DNA from: Linyphia triangularis | Lineage: Eukaryota; Arthropoda; Arachnida; Araneae; Linyphiidae | DNA length: 64,000 bases | Assembly (NCBI GenBank): GCA_963978545.1 | Contig: OZ021729.1 | Location: forward strand, 6,507,501-6,571,500 | Direction: 5' to 3' | Shown here: in pieces, positions 11,262 to 25,607 of the stretch | Layout: each line of letters starts with the position of its first letter | Numbering within the stretch: the first letter of the stretch is position 1 | Notes under the pieces: model-generated | Database searches by the model: none | The model's input: only the letters and a program-made list of their open reading frames with translations | What the model was told of the DNA's origin: nothing | Position numbers and translations under genes: made by a program

Positions 11262-11981
11262 TGTTGCGTGGATGGGTTCGAATGATTTGAAGCCAAAGCA
11301 GATCAAAACTTGCAGAAATTTATTCCAAAATAACTCCTCACAGTTCTCTTACAGCTCCAGAACTTCTCGTTCTAGTAGACACAATACAGCTCTTTTCACA
11401 TCAATAGAGCACAAAACAGCAGTTAAAAACTTGACAACACAACTGCTAAATCGCCGCAAAAGACAATGCAATACAGTTCGCTTTAGAACTACCAGGAATG
11501 TTCACTGAGACTCAGTAATTCCAGTCAACTAATGGACTCAGCTAACAACTAACTTCATCACCCGCTCTCTTGAGCTTTTATAGGGGAGGAGAACATACAT
11601 GAAATTTCTAGAGGTAGATATTTGGAGAACTTTCCAGATCGTTGTCGAAAAGTCCTATACATGTACATGGGGACCGAAAATGTAGCCAAATGGTCGCCAA
11701 ATTTGGCGACAAAAATTAATCACCAAAACCGTCGCCAACTTGGCTCTATCTTGCCAATTTGGCGAGATTGCCATTACCATAATGTTAAATGCCCTGCTCC
11801 TTGTAACACTCGCTTCCCAGCGTTACCTCTGTAAAACCCGTTATCAAGCACCAATACATACATCGCTGGGAAACAAACTAACGACCAACTATTGCACTGC
11901 CTTATGCGAAATGTACATAAATTTTACTATTTACAAAATTAACACTACGAAATATTTACAAATATACAAAAATTCGTAATA
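11262..11981 (-). mobile_element. Solo LTR 1 (Ty3/gypsy-like)
   Basis: Read on the minus strand it begins TATTACGAATTTTTG (usual terminus TG, here mutated) and ends CCACGCAACA. Minus-strand signals are in LTR order: a U3 with TTGGCGA-type repeats (about 11690-11770), a TATAAAAG box near 11578 and an AATAAA signal at 11319-11324. ATAT flanks both ends (11258-11261 and 11982-11985). No internal region adjoins it, so it probably arose by LTR-LTR recombination. Confidence 0.75.
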
Positions 11982-13704
<1,723 letters not shown>

Positions 13705-14170
13705 TAATAAGTGTTAAAAAACTAACAAAATCTGCATTAAATAGTTTTTCATTTGATAATACTTAAATTAAAAGTTAATTAATTAGGATTTAATTTCAAA
13801 AGTCATAATTCAATTTCTAATTTAGATAGGATTTTAATTTTAATTGCAAATGAAATAAAATCAAGTGTTAAAAAACTAACATCTCTGCAAAAAATAATGC
13901 TTTCATTTGATGATATTCAAACTGTAAATTAAATTTTAATTAATTAGATTTAATTACACCAGTCAGAACTCCATTTGTAATTCGTTTAGAATTATAATTG
14001 TAAATGAAATGCAATTAAGTGTTAAAAAACTAGTATACCTGCATATCATAGTTATTTCATTCGACATTTAATTAATAAATTAAATTTAATTAATTCGGAT
14101 TTAATTACACCAGTCATAACTCAATTTGTAATTTATTTAGAATTTCAAATTCATATGAAATACAATGATT
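13705..14170. repeat. Tandem repeat, three ~154-bp units
   Basis: GTGTTAAAAAACTA recurs at 13711, 13865 and 14019. Each unit contains an AATTAATTAGGATTTAATT-like block and TCATAACTCAATTTGTAATT. The units are diverged, so the array is old. Confidence 0.8.
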
Positions 14171-14559
14171 CACTACTAGAATTCTAAGTATAACTTAAAT
14201 AATTAAAAAAAAATTCATAGAATTTTATTTTGAAAGCATTTTAACTAACCCACTTTTCATCAAAACATCAATTTTCAAAATTAAGTTAAAAATTAGTTTT
14301 TGCATGGATATATTAGATCCTAGTAGTTTTCTTGTACTGTATTATTCATTTTAAATCCCATTATTTTTTTTAAATGATTGATTCGAACTGAAGTTAGCTC
14401 TAGTGAATAATATCACCCATAAAAACAAAGTTTTTCATATAAAAAAACAAAGTTTTTCATATATTTTATTTCAAGTATTACCATTTCTACTCTCAGTTAC
14501 CTATATGTATACATAGGGTAATGAAAGTATAGAATTCGGTCATTTTTTTTTTATTTATT
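14171..14559. other. No gene seen
   Basis: AT-rich sequence with a short local duplication (AAAACAAAGTTTTTCATAT at about 14423-14461). No coding signal. Confidence 0.4.
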
Positions 14560-14949
14560 TATTTATTTTTTTAATAATTTTTGCATTTTTTCAAGTTAAG
14601 GAACATCCTGATTTCAATAAGTGATCTAGAAAAAACAAAATGTCTGTCTGTGGTCAGCATAACTCTCAAACAAATTGACCTACAAAGTTTAAATTTGGTG
14701 TGCGGGTAGGTAGGGCCATGGGATCTTTCATTAAGGCCATTAAGCAACAAATGCCAAAAAACGGCTCTAGCGATTTTGATCAAAATCAATGTGGTAATGC
14801 TTTCTAAACATCCCAATCTCCGAAATTCCCGTAGAAATGTTGTAAAGGCTTGAGCATCGCCCATCAACGACTGTCTCACCTCTGTTTAACTAGGAAGAAA
14901 GATAATGTAATATTTATCTAAATCGCCCATTTCGCCGTTTTTGTGGAGT

Positions 14950-14986
<37 letters not shown>

Positions 14987-15751
14987 TTGCATTTTTCCAC
15001 GTTAAGGAACATCCTGATTTCAATAAATGATCTAGAAAAAAAAAATGTCTGTCAGTGGTCAGCATAACTCTCAAACAAATTGACCTACGATGTTTAAATT
15101 TGGTGTGCGGGTAGGTAGGGCCATGGGATCTTCCATTAAGGCCATTAAGCAACAAATGCCAAAAAACGGCTCTAGCAATTTTGATCAAAATCAATGTGGT
15201 AATGCTTTCTAAACATCCCAATCTCCGAAATTCCCGTAGAAATGTGGTAAAGGCTTGAGCATCGCCCATCAACGACTGTCTCACCTCTGTTTAACTAGGA
15301 AGAAAGATAATGTAATATTTATCTAAATCGCCCATTTCGCCGTTTTGGTGGAGTGTTTTTTTTTTTTTTTTTTTTTTTAATTTTTGCATTTTTCCACGTT
15401 AAGGAACATCCTGATTTCAATAAGTGATCTAGAAAAAAAAAATGTCTGTCTGTGGTCAGCATAACTCTCAAACAAATTGACCTACGATGTTTAAATTTGG
15501 TGTACGGGTAGGTAGGGCCATGGGATCTTCCATTAAGGCCATTAAGCAACAAATGCCAAAAAACGGCTCTAGCGATTTTGATCAAAATCAATGTGGTAAT
15601 GCTTTCTAAACATCCCAATCTCCGAAATTCCCGTAGAAATGTTGTAAAGGCTTGAGCATCGCCCATCAACGACTGTCTCACCTCTGTTTAACTAGGAAGA
15701 AAGATAATGTAATATTTATCTAAATCGCCCATTTCGCCGTTTTGGTGGAGT

Positions 15752-15782
<31 letters not shown>

Positions 15783-15785
15783 CTA
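14560..15785 (-). repeat. Dispersed repeat D1, three head-to-tail minus-strand copies
   Basis: Three nearly identical ~400-bp units share TTAAGGAACATCCTGATTTC, GACCTACGATGTTTAAATTT and CATCAACGACTGTCTCACCT. Each junction holds a T run (near 14950-14981, 15358-15378 and 15752-15782), which is a poly(A) tail on the minus strand. Their 102-132-codon frames are nearly identical because the units are recent copies. They do not resemble any protein I know. Confidence 0.8.
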
Positions 15786-16540
15786 AATAATAAAATTGTG
15801 AGATCGAAAATGGTAAACTTCACCAATCCACATGGTGAATTTTAATGCAGTTTTAATCCACTATTAAGTGTAACTGAGGCAGGTTTCGTATCCCATTTCT
15901 AGTTTTACTTAAAACATAAACGTGAAAAGCGAAACTGTTACATCAAGGGCGAGACAAGCTTTAATTCAAACGTCAATATTGAATTGAACGGTAAAAATTT
16001 CGTTCTGAAACGTAGTTTGAAATGTCAGAGATCCTTACTCGGAAAGATGATGCACCAAAAGAAGTTACTTAACTTCTTATGGTACGCCATTTAAGAAATT
16101 TCCACCTCATTTACAGTTTCCTCAAACCAATTCAAGAGATAAGAAAACTTCTTTTTCTAAATCTCGATATTTTTTTATTTTTTTTTCCCCCTTTTATCTT
16201 TTATTATATGCTTTTAAAAAACCTGAACGTCATTGAGAGCCAGTTTGTGAAAAAGAATAACGCAGAGTTAAGTTTCAATTTCTTTGTTGCTGGCTTGTTT
16301 ATTCAACTGCTTGGTAGCATTGAAAACTCGCAAAGAAAAAGTACTCTTTTTTTTTCTCTAAATTATAAGCATCGTGAATTTAGAGATTTAGAGTCTGTGA
16401 AGTGATAAATTAGTTAAGTTTCACTTTAATTAAATTAAAATGGAAATATATCTCGGTGCTTCTGAAAGTATGTTAAGTAATCTTCTGACATGATATGAAC
16501 AGAATAAATGCTGTAAGTTTTTAAGATTATGAAATTATAT
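15786..16540. other. No gene seen
   Basis: Unique-looking AT-rich DNA. A 108-codon open frame at 16079-16405 has no recognisable feature, and I consider it chance. Confidence 0.4.
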
Positions 16541-17343
16541 TGTTGAGTTGGGATGGGTTCGAAAGATTTGAAGCCAAAGCAGATCAGAACTTGCAGAAAT
16601 TTATTCCAATATAACTCTTCACAGATTCTCTTACAACTCCAGAACTTCTCGTTCTAGTAGACAGAATACAGCTCTTTTCACAACAATAGAGCACAAAACA
16701 GCAGTTAAAAACTTGACAACACAACTGCACAAATCGCTGCAAAAGACAATGCAATACAGTTCGCTTTAGAACTACTATGAATGCTCACTGAGACTCAATA
16801 TCTCAACTCAGTAATTCCAGTCAACTCACCAGTCAACTAATTCAGTGACTCAAAAGCAGTCAACAAGTAACTTCAGTCAACTACTACTCCCCTCCCACTT
16901 GACCGGTCTTATATAGGGGAGGCAAACATTCTTGAAACTTCTAGAGGTAGATATTTGGAGAACTTTCCAGATCGTAGTCGAAAAGTCCTATACATGTACA
17001 TGGGGACCGAAAATGTTGCCAAATGGTCCCCAAGTTTGGCGATATTTGGCGATTTCTCGCCAAATTTGGCGACAAAAATTAGTTGCCAAAACCATCGCCA
17101 ACTTGACTCTATCTCGCCAATTTGGCGAGATTGCCATTACCATAATGTTAAATGCCCTGCTCCTTGTAAAACTCGCTTCCTAGCGTTATCTCTGTAAAAC
17201 TCGTTATCAAGCATTAATAGACACACTGCAGGGAAGCCAAGTTAAGACGAACTATTGCACTGCCTTATGCGAAATGTACATAAATGTTCCTATTTACAAA
17301 ATTACACCACTAAATATTTACAAATATACAAAAATTCGTAACA
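16541..17343 (-). mobile_element. Solo LTR 2 (same family)
   Basis: On the minus strand it runs TGTTACGAATTTTTG to CAACTCAACA. It is flanked by ATAT (16537-16540 and 17344-17347). It has a TATA box (complement of CTTATATAGGGG) near 16908 and AATAAA at 16600-16605. The U3 holds an expanded cluster of TTTGGCGA/TCGCCAAA palindromes at 17033-17130. Confidence 0.85.
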
Positions 17344-17554
17344 ATATTTTAAAATTATTGTTTTTTGTCCCGATTAAGGGTTTTATTGTTGTGTAAGAAA
17401 TACGAGTGACCCAATTAAGGTAAAATTTTCTGACTATTTTTAAATAGTTATTTTTATCCACTCTATATATATAATGAAAAAAAAATTTCATTGGAGAGAG
17501 TGGGGGGGGGGGGGCGTGCTGCTAATCTTTTTGTCGTCTCTACATTTCGGAGGT

Positions 17555-18174
17555 TCTGAGTAAAAAACTAGTGTTGGGGAATATCTTACAACTTTCAATT
17601 ACACTATAATATTGGTCATTGCATTAAAATTTTATATGGTGTTATTTACCATTTTCTTATTTTCAATCATTTCAATAAAAGTAGACAGTTTGGCGATAAT
17701 TTGGCAATAATTTTTTCATGGGTAAGAAGAAAAACACCGCCAAAATCGTGAAATTTGCGATGTTATTCGATAGACATTACATTGTCCTGTTTTGCGCGTG
17801 AAATGGAAAAAAATCAATCGTAGATGGGCTGTGCTCAAAGGAAGAGGGCTTTGTGTTAAGACCCTCATTTTCAACTTTTTTCACTGCTAACGCATTTCTA
17901 CGGGAATTTCGGCGGTGAGGACGATTAGAATACCATAAGAATCATTACCACAGCGATTCTGAACAAAATCGTTAGACACGTTTTTTAGCAATTACTAAGA
18001 AATATGATTTTTTTCAATGGTAGCTACCTTATGCGCATGCGTGATTTTGATGAAAACCTTAATGGTAGGTCCCATCGCCGCCACTAACCCTTATACCAAA
18101 TTTGTACATCGTAGGTCAATTTGTTCGGGAATTATGCTGACCACAGACACACATACACACAGACAGACATTTTC

Positions 18175-18180
<6 letters not shown>
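17555..18180 (+). repeat. Dispersed repeat D1, copy C
   Basis: It shares ACAACTTTCAATTACACTAT, CAGTTTGGCGATAAT, CAATGGTAGCTACCTTATGC and the ACACACAGACAGACA end with copies A and B. A T run follows at about 18178-18203. Confidence 0.6.
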
Positions 18181-18207
<27 letters not shown>

Positions 18208-18539
18208 ATTTTTTTTTTATTGAATGTTATACTTTTATTACCCTTTGTAAACATATGGGTAATTGAAAATAAAAAAGTGCGCTTTTATTTTCAGAGTAGA
18301 CACTGAGACAATTGTGACGTATAGTCCAGCGTCGATTGTTGAGCCGTCTTGTGTCTCATCGATACAAGTAATAGGTGCTAATAAATACAAATAATAGGTG
18401 AATAAAAAGTGCTTTGGATTGTTTTCCTCTTTCTCTAAAACTTCAGTAAACACCTTTCTTCGTGTAAAGTCACATTTCATTTAAGTTCTTAAAGCGCCAC
18501 AATTCCACCTGGTTGGTTTAAAAAAAAAACATAACGTTT

Positions 18540-19195
18540 AGCTTTTTTGTTTAATTAATTTAAATTTTTTTTTTACGAATTGACTTCTAATAGGGCTACA
18601 GCTCAGAAATTTTCAACATAAGTAGTTTTGGCCTTATAATTGGACTTTTGCAAAACATAATGTTAAAATTTTAATTATTATTATTATTATTATTATTATT
18701 TTTTTTTTAATTGTTAATTGTTTTACAAAGCGACTTTAAATAGAAGTACAGCTCTGAATTTTTCAACATATATGTAGTTTTGGACTTTTATTTGGACTTC
18801 TGACAAACACAATGTTAAATGTTCTTTAGGAAAAGTGAGGGAAGCTGGGTTCTTGTATTAACGGGGGAAAAAATGTTTCTGTCTTCAAGGGGTGGGAGTT
18901 CTAATATTAAGAACTTACTTTGCAATTAATCTTTTAGCGAGTGAAGCCAGCTTAGTCTTGAACAATAATCAACCTTTCAGCGAGTGAAGTGAGCCTGTGC
19001 TTAATAGCAATGAATTTTTCAACGAGCGAAACGAGCTTGTGCTTGCGTAGCAAGTAATCTTTCAGCAAACCTGTACTTATGTGTTTGCTTAATAATGAAA
19101 CTTATAGCTAGTGAAGCGAGCCTGTTCGCGAAGTGCCAAATGCTGAGACCTAAATACCAATGACGGGTATCAGCAACGCAGGGCCACATAGCTAG
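18540..19195 (+). mobile_element. Helitron-like element, 5'-truncated
   Basis: It carries two units of the ~147-bp array found at 22.8-23.6 kb (GCTACAGCTC...AAATTTTCAACATAAGTAG). A second set of units follows around GCGAGTGAAGCGAGCCTGT and TGCGTAGCAA. It ends CTAG followed by T at 19192-19196, the standard Helitron 3' junction. Solo LTR 3 begins ten bases further on. Confidence 0.55.
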
Positions 19196-19205
19196 TAAAA
19201 GATAT

Positions 19206-19918
19206 TGTTGCGTGGATGGGTTCGAAAGACTTGAAGCCAAAGCAAATTAAAACTTGAAGAAATTTATTCCGATATAACTCTTCGCAGATTCTTTTACAAC
19301 TCCAGAACTTCCAGTTCCAATCGCCTCGATACAGCTCTTTACACAACAATTGAGCACAAACAGCAGTTAAAAACTATGATACACAACTGCTAAAATCGAC
19401 GCAAAAGACAATGCAATGCAGTTCACTTTCGCAATACAGCTCTCTGAATGCTCGTTGAGAGACAACTAAGTCAGTAACTCAACTAACTCCTGGCCTTATA
19501 TAGAAAAGCGAATCTTCTAGAGATAGAAATTTGGAGAATTTTCCAGATCGCAGTCAAAAATTAGGGTACATGGGGACCGAAAATGTCGCTAAATGGTCGC
19601 CAAGTTTGGCGCCAATTGGCGATTTCTCGCCAAACTTGGCGACCAAAATTAGTCGCCAAAAACTTCGCCAACTAGGCTCTATTTAGCCAAATTGGCGAGA
19701 TTACCATTAACCATAATGTTAAATGGCATTCTCCTTGTAAAACTCGTTTTCCAGCATTATCTCTGTAAAACTCGTTTTCAAGCATTATTAAGAGACGCAT
19801 TGCAGGAAAGCAAAGTAAAGACGAACTCGTGCACTGCCTTATGCGAAATGCACATAAATTTTCACTTTTACATAATTAATACTAAGAAATATTTACAAAT
19901 ATACAGAAATTCGTAACA
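19206..19918 (-). mobile_element. Solo LTR 3 (same family)
   Basis: On the minus strand it runs TGTTACGAATTTCTG to CCACGCAACA. It is flanked by ATAT (19202-19205 and 19919-19922). It has a TATA box near 19495 and AATAAA at 19263-19268. The U3 carries the TTTGGCG/CGCCAAA cluster at about 19608-19700. Confidence 0.85.
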
Positions 19919-19922
19919 ATAT

Positions 19923-22755
19923 CATCCCTCCGAGACCTCAATAGTTTGTATATACAAAATTTTTAAGAAGATATATTCTTAAGAACAGTCTCTAGATGTA
20001 TCTCTGCTGGAGGACCTTGGTAATTACCACACTCTACTTAATAGGCATTTAAGACTTTTTCCTGGACTATTGTCCCGCTAATTGTTTCTTCCAAATGAGG
20101 ATTGACGACCCTCATTACGACTGCAAATAATATTAATCCTTATTAGTTCCTAATGAAGAATTGTCCCGTTGTTTTGGATACACTTTGTCCCCCCCCCCCC
20201 CATGTCTGCAGCCACTTTGGGGAAATGCCATCGATGTCACTGAGGGAATAGCTTTTAGCTCCAGAAAATCAAATTGTTCCCCCCCCCCCCCCAAGCGTTT
20301 ATAGATTTCTTTTTTTTTTTTTTTTTTTAAATAAGCTGAAAATTTCAAACGATTTGTTATAATTTGAAGATCGAAGCCACGAAAGGGTGATACATTTTAA
20401 TTTGTCAAAAGTAGTTTTTAAAGTACAGTTTGTTGAATTTTAAGTTATGATTAATTTCGAACAGTGTATGTTATTTTGATTTGCTTTTTGAGGCTAATTT
20501 AAGATCACCTCAGAGAATTTTATACAAACTGGTTTAATTATTTGATACAAACTTTAAGAGAGGATTGTAAAGAAGTACACATAAAAGAAATAATTTTAAT
20601 GATAGTATTTAATTTTATATTTTCTAGGATTTTTTATTTCATGTGTCTGGTTGGGGTTTTTCCAACTTGATAAGACTATCGATTAAAAAGACCTAAGGAT
20701 AAATTAAATAAGCATGTAAACTATAATTAAAGTACTCATTTTTACAGAACGTGATGGAAAATGTAACTATCAAAATATCTTCATAACATTTTGCGTACAT
20801 GTTATTCCAAAAAAAATATATAAAATTTAAAAACAAATTGAAAAATAAATTTAACAATACAAACTTAAGTTGATTATTAACTAATAAGAAATATTTGTAA
20901 TATCTTCGAAAATGATGCTTCTAAAACAACAATTTCATGAAATATTTAAAACTGCATAAGGTTTTTATTCTTGCTTAGCATAGGATAATGAAATAATTGT
21001 TTTCGGTCAAAAAACAATTTTCGATTTTTTTTTTTTTAAACATTTCTTTACGTTTTGGGACATCTTGACTTCAAAAGCGGTCTAGAAAAAATTTCTGTCA
21101 GTGGTCAGCATAACTCCGGAACGGATTTGATCTACGATGTTCAACCTTGCATACTGGTTAGTGGTGGTCATGAAACCTACCATTAAGGCATGGATGTTCG
21201 TTGTGGTTCAGAATCCACGTAATGTCATAGGTACCGGCCTGATTAGCAGTTATTGCGCATTAAAATAGGTAATTGAGCGTACAAACCAACCTTAAGGTAT
21301 ACATATACGTTGGACAATTTTTTTTTATTTCTTATGCCAGCGTGTCAAATTTTTGTGAGAATTACAAGAGCAAAAAATTTTATGTATTTGCAGTAACAAA
21401 AAGTTAAAAAATAAAATATTTATTTAATTAATGGAATTTTAATTCACTAATTAAGGCCTAATTGCAACGATGATAAAATAATACCTAATTAATTTTGAAA
21501 CAAATTTCTTACTGGAAATTAAAGACAAGGTATTGATACACGTGTCCAAGCAAAATATAATGCATAACTTAAATATTTTTTTAAATTTTAACATTTAACA
21601 TGAAAAATACTAAAAAAAATTAAAATTTCCAAAAATAAAAATATTCTAAAATACATAAAAAAATCTATTTTTTTACCAAAATTTTTGTAAACAGGTAGAG
21701 CCCGTGCTCTGAAATGTTATCTAAATTATACAGTTAAATTTTAAAAATCAGTTAATTAACTCTTAAGATATCACCGTTGGAGTACATTCACTCAACAGTG
21801 AAAAGCATTTCTCCAGAAATTGAGTTCAAAGTTTTCGACATTTTCTTTTTTCCAATATGTTTTAAACGCCGACCTTTACGAAATTGCGTGTAATTAAAAA
21901 AGTATTTTAACTATAAGAAAGTTTTTGGTATCATTTTAAATATAATGAATTGGAGAACATTTTAAAATGAAAAAACAAAAATGCCTGTTTGGGTCAATTT
22001 TTGCGATTCCCAACGTATATGTATACATTAACACTATAAAATTAGTGAAAATATTTCGAAATTCAAAACTCAAAACTTAAACACATCTTAAAAACATTAA
22101 GACAAATATTGGAGGAAAGTATATCTTTTAATTCAGCCGCATTAATCAAACTCTTCACCTTTAGACCACTTACGTTAGTGCAAAGCGACTTTTGTGCAAG
22201 TTCAAAAGAAGTTGTCCATTAATATAATCAAGGGGACATCCAGCAGTGAAACCATTTTTGAACTTTTTTTTTTATTATTATTATTCTTAGGGGTAAAAAA
22301 AAACGAGACGAGAAGTTACAATGAGGAAAGGCAAAGATAAATGAGCCCTAAAAGAAATGAAGCTCAAGAAAAGGAATGATTAATCACTTGGGAAGACATC
22401 GTGGAGGATTTGAAGGTCAAAAAATCTTGATAGCCACCTCTTGGGATGATTGGGATGAAGTGTGAGTGTTATTGCATATATTTAAGTTTTAGTAGTGTTA
22501 GTATTTTGGCTATAATCAATAATAACTACTAACTACTCGTAAACAAATAACAATTCTAAAATTATGATGAATCTAGCAGTTATGTTTTTGTTTTATATAA
22601 CTCTAATTGGTGACAAATTGAAAAATAATTATTTTAACTAAGTTAAATGTACATTTATAAGCCACCGACTCTGTGTCCCGTGCGTCGGTGGATATAAATG
22701 CATATTTCACCTAGTTAAAGAAAATATTTTTCCGTATTACTTTTCCACTAAGTAA
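19923..22755. other. No gene seen; small D1 fragment
   Basis: The only repeat recognised is a minus-strand D1 fragment at about 21035-21200 (GTCAGTGGTCAGCATAACTC). C runs occur near 20190-20201 and 20280-20292. The rest is AT-rich with no open frame that looks coding. Confidence 0.4.
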
Positions 22756-24067
22756 TCTACAATAATAAAATAAGCTGTGTGTCTGTCTGTCTGTGGCTCT
22801 GTTGATCTATAGAAACCTACTTAAAATTGGAGTAAAGCTCTGAAATTTTCAGCATAAGTAGTTTTGGCCTTTTAATTTAATGCATCACAAACAGAATGTG
22901 AAAATTTGTATTAGTTCTTTTTTAATTATTTTTTTAATTAATTAATATGTTACAAAACGATACCTAATATGGCTACAGCTCTGAAATTTTCAACATAAGT
23001 AGTTTTGGCCTTTTAATCGGACTTTTAAAAAACAGAAATTTAAATTTTTATTTTGTTCTTTTTTAATTAATTTTTTTTAATTAATTAATAAACATTTTAC
23101 AAAACGATTACTAATAGGGCTACAGCTCTGAAATTTTCAACATAAGTAGTTTTGGCCTTTTAATCGGACTTTTAAAAAACAGAAATTTAAATTTTTATTT
23201 TGTTCTTTTTTAATTAATTTTTTTAATTAATTAATAAACATTTTACAAAACGATTACTAATATGGCTACAGCTCTGAAATTTTCAACATAAGTAGTTTTG
23301 GCCTTTTAATCGGACTTTTAAAAAACAGAAATTTAAATTTTTATTTTGTTCTTTTTTAATTAATTTTTTTTAATTAATTAATAAACATTTTACAAAACGA
23401 TTACTAATAGGGCTACAGCTCTGAAATTTTCAACATAAGTAGTTTTGGCCTTTTAATTGGATTTTTAAAGAACAGATTTTTTTTTTAATTAATTAACAAA
23501 TATTTTACAAAATGATTTGTAATTAGGCTACATTTCTGAAATTTTCAACACAAGTAGTTATGTCCTTCTAATTGGACTGACAAGAAGAATGTTAAAATTT
23601 TAATTTGTTTTTCAATTAATTTTTTCACAAAAAGCTACTTCGAATTGTCCTAGATCTCTGAAAGTTTCAACATACGTAGTTTTAGCCACTAATTTTGCTT
23701 TCCACAAACACGTGGTAAAATAATCTTACAGGGGGTTGTATTATTGTATTAACGGGGAATTTTTTTTTTCTTGAAAAGGAAGAGGCTTCCAATATTAAGT
23801 CTTTACGTAGCAATTAAATTTTAGTGAGTGAAGCGAGCTTTTGCTTACGCAGCAATGAACCTTTGAGAGAGCGAAGCCAACCTATGCTTGCATAGCAATG
23901 AACCTTTTAACGAGTGAAATAAGCCTGTGTTTATGCGTCAATGAACTTTTCAACGAACGAAGCGAGTTCGATTTTGCGTTGCGATGAACCTTCCTGCGAG
24001 CGAAGCGCCATAAACTGGGTTCTATACACGAATGACAGATTTACGCAGTGCGAGGTCTCACAGCTAG
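22756..24067 (+). mobile_element. Helitron-like element, probably complete
   Basis: It starts TCTACAATAATAAAATAAGC after an A, like many Helitron 5' ends, and runs into GTGTGTCTGTCTGTCTG. It ends CTAG at 24064-24067, preceded by a short imperfect hairpin (GTGCGAGGTCTCAC). The host base after CTAG is C, not the expected T. Inside are about six ~147-bp units and then ~50-bp units around GCGAGCGAAGCGA. No Rep/helicase is encoded. Confidence 0.55.
22949..23500 (+). repeat. Tandem array of ~146-bp units inside the Helitron-like element
   Basis: Units start near 22949, 23095, 23241 and 23387 and contain GGCTACAGCTCTGAAATTTT and AGTAGTTTTGGCCTTTTAAT. Three are almost identical, so the array expanded recently. 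More diverged units flank it on both sides. Confidence 0.8.
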
Positions 24068-25607
24068 CTAAAATATTGCACATGTTAAAATTTCGTAGCG
24101 AAGCATGGGTATTTAGCAAGTACTATATAAAAGAATAAACAGAACTATTAGATTCCTCTTAATTTTAGAATTCTTATCTGTAACGAGTAGAAAACTGAGC
24201 CAAAATGTCCCGTGCGTCCGCTAGAGAATTGTCCGATCAATTTCTGTATATCTCAAAACGTACTTGTATATTAAAAAAAAAGTAATATTAAAAACAATCA
24301 TACACAGAGTGCAAGCTTAAGTATGGAAACACTCAAATAACTTTGAAATCGATAAATATGAAGTTATGAAGTAAGTCTATTGTAAAATAAAGTATGCGCA
24401 ATCGTATGAGAGTTAATGCCATAAATGTGATTTATTGAATTTAACGAACCCATTTTAAAAACTATGAAAGATAGAGAACAAAAAACAAACAACAAAATCT
24501 TAGGGTAAAGCATTGTTTCGATTGAACTGACCGTCTAATACATAAAAACTATCTGAATACCAGTTTTTTGATAGAAATTATATCTGCGTATTGATAATAG
24601 AAAGACATTCATGTGTTCCACATTTCCGGACGTTTGATTCCATTTCGACCCCTCAAAACTGATTTATCAAAATCGGAATAACTTACTTTATTTGCACTTG
24701 CCTTTTTTTAACATTTATACCAAATTTCAGAGTTCTAACTATATTGGAAGTAGGACATTGGTATATTTCTCGTTAGGGACGTTTTGACATCTTTTGACCC
24801 TTTAAAATTAGTTAGTGCAATAGCTTACTTTTTTTTATGCTTGCTCTTGATGAAATTCGAGCGAAATTTCAAAACTGGGACTACCTTGAACTTGGGACGT
24901 TTGCATATCCCTTGCGTGGAGCATTTTCCCGTTTTCGATCCAGTAATAATTTACGCGTGCTGCTCTAGCCTTATGCATTCTTTTTTTGGTTTTCTTCCGT
25001 TTTCCGGGCGCAAGCGATAAATTGCTAAATAATAATGTAGAATTTCGCCAAATTTCTTCTTATAACCATAAAAGGAAAGTTCGTTTGAGACGAACATTCG
25101 AACAAATTCTCAAGGACATCACCGTATTCTGGAAAAACCAATTATTATAAGCATTATTTTTGGGAAAAACTGTTTTGTTTACAATTCATTAATATCTGTT
25201 TATAATTAAACTTGTTTTGCTTACTAATACTATTAAATAAAATTTTTACATTTGTTTATAATCGAACTCTTTCGACTTTTATTCTGTTGACTGCTTTGTC
25301 ATTCGCTTAGCTTGGCGACGCCTCGCGTTTGGTTGGCGACATTTGCGCCCTGATAACGGAAGATTACCTCTTTGTCTTCTATGCATAGGTTCCTGAATCT
25401 CCAACATTAAACAAAAAAAGAGCTGCACTTTGTTCACCTGACGTTATAGGTTTAATAAAGGCACAAATCTGCATTAAATTTTCTCAAAATTCTCAGCCCA
25501 CAGCATTCTCATGCCATTCTTCAATTTCAGTTCATCGAAGCAAATCAATTTTTTTACAACATCTCCTGGAAAGGGTGGAAACCAAGTTTATTCTCTGGCG
25601 AAAAATA
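24068..25607. other. No gene seen
   Basis: AT-rich unique-looking DNA. A 78-codon frame at 24784-25020 shows no recognisable motif. Confidence 0.4.

Noticed and set aside
14571..15681. Three similar 102-132-codon frames as a gene family
   Set aside because: They are recent copies of the D1 repeat. Their similarity is nucleotide-level, and other D1 copies break the frame.
22949..23500. CRISPR array
   Set aside because: The units are ~146 bp, directly adjacent without spacers, in eukaryotic DNA. It is a tandem repeat.
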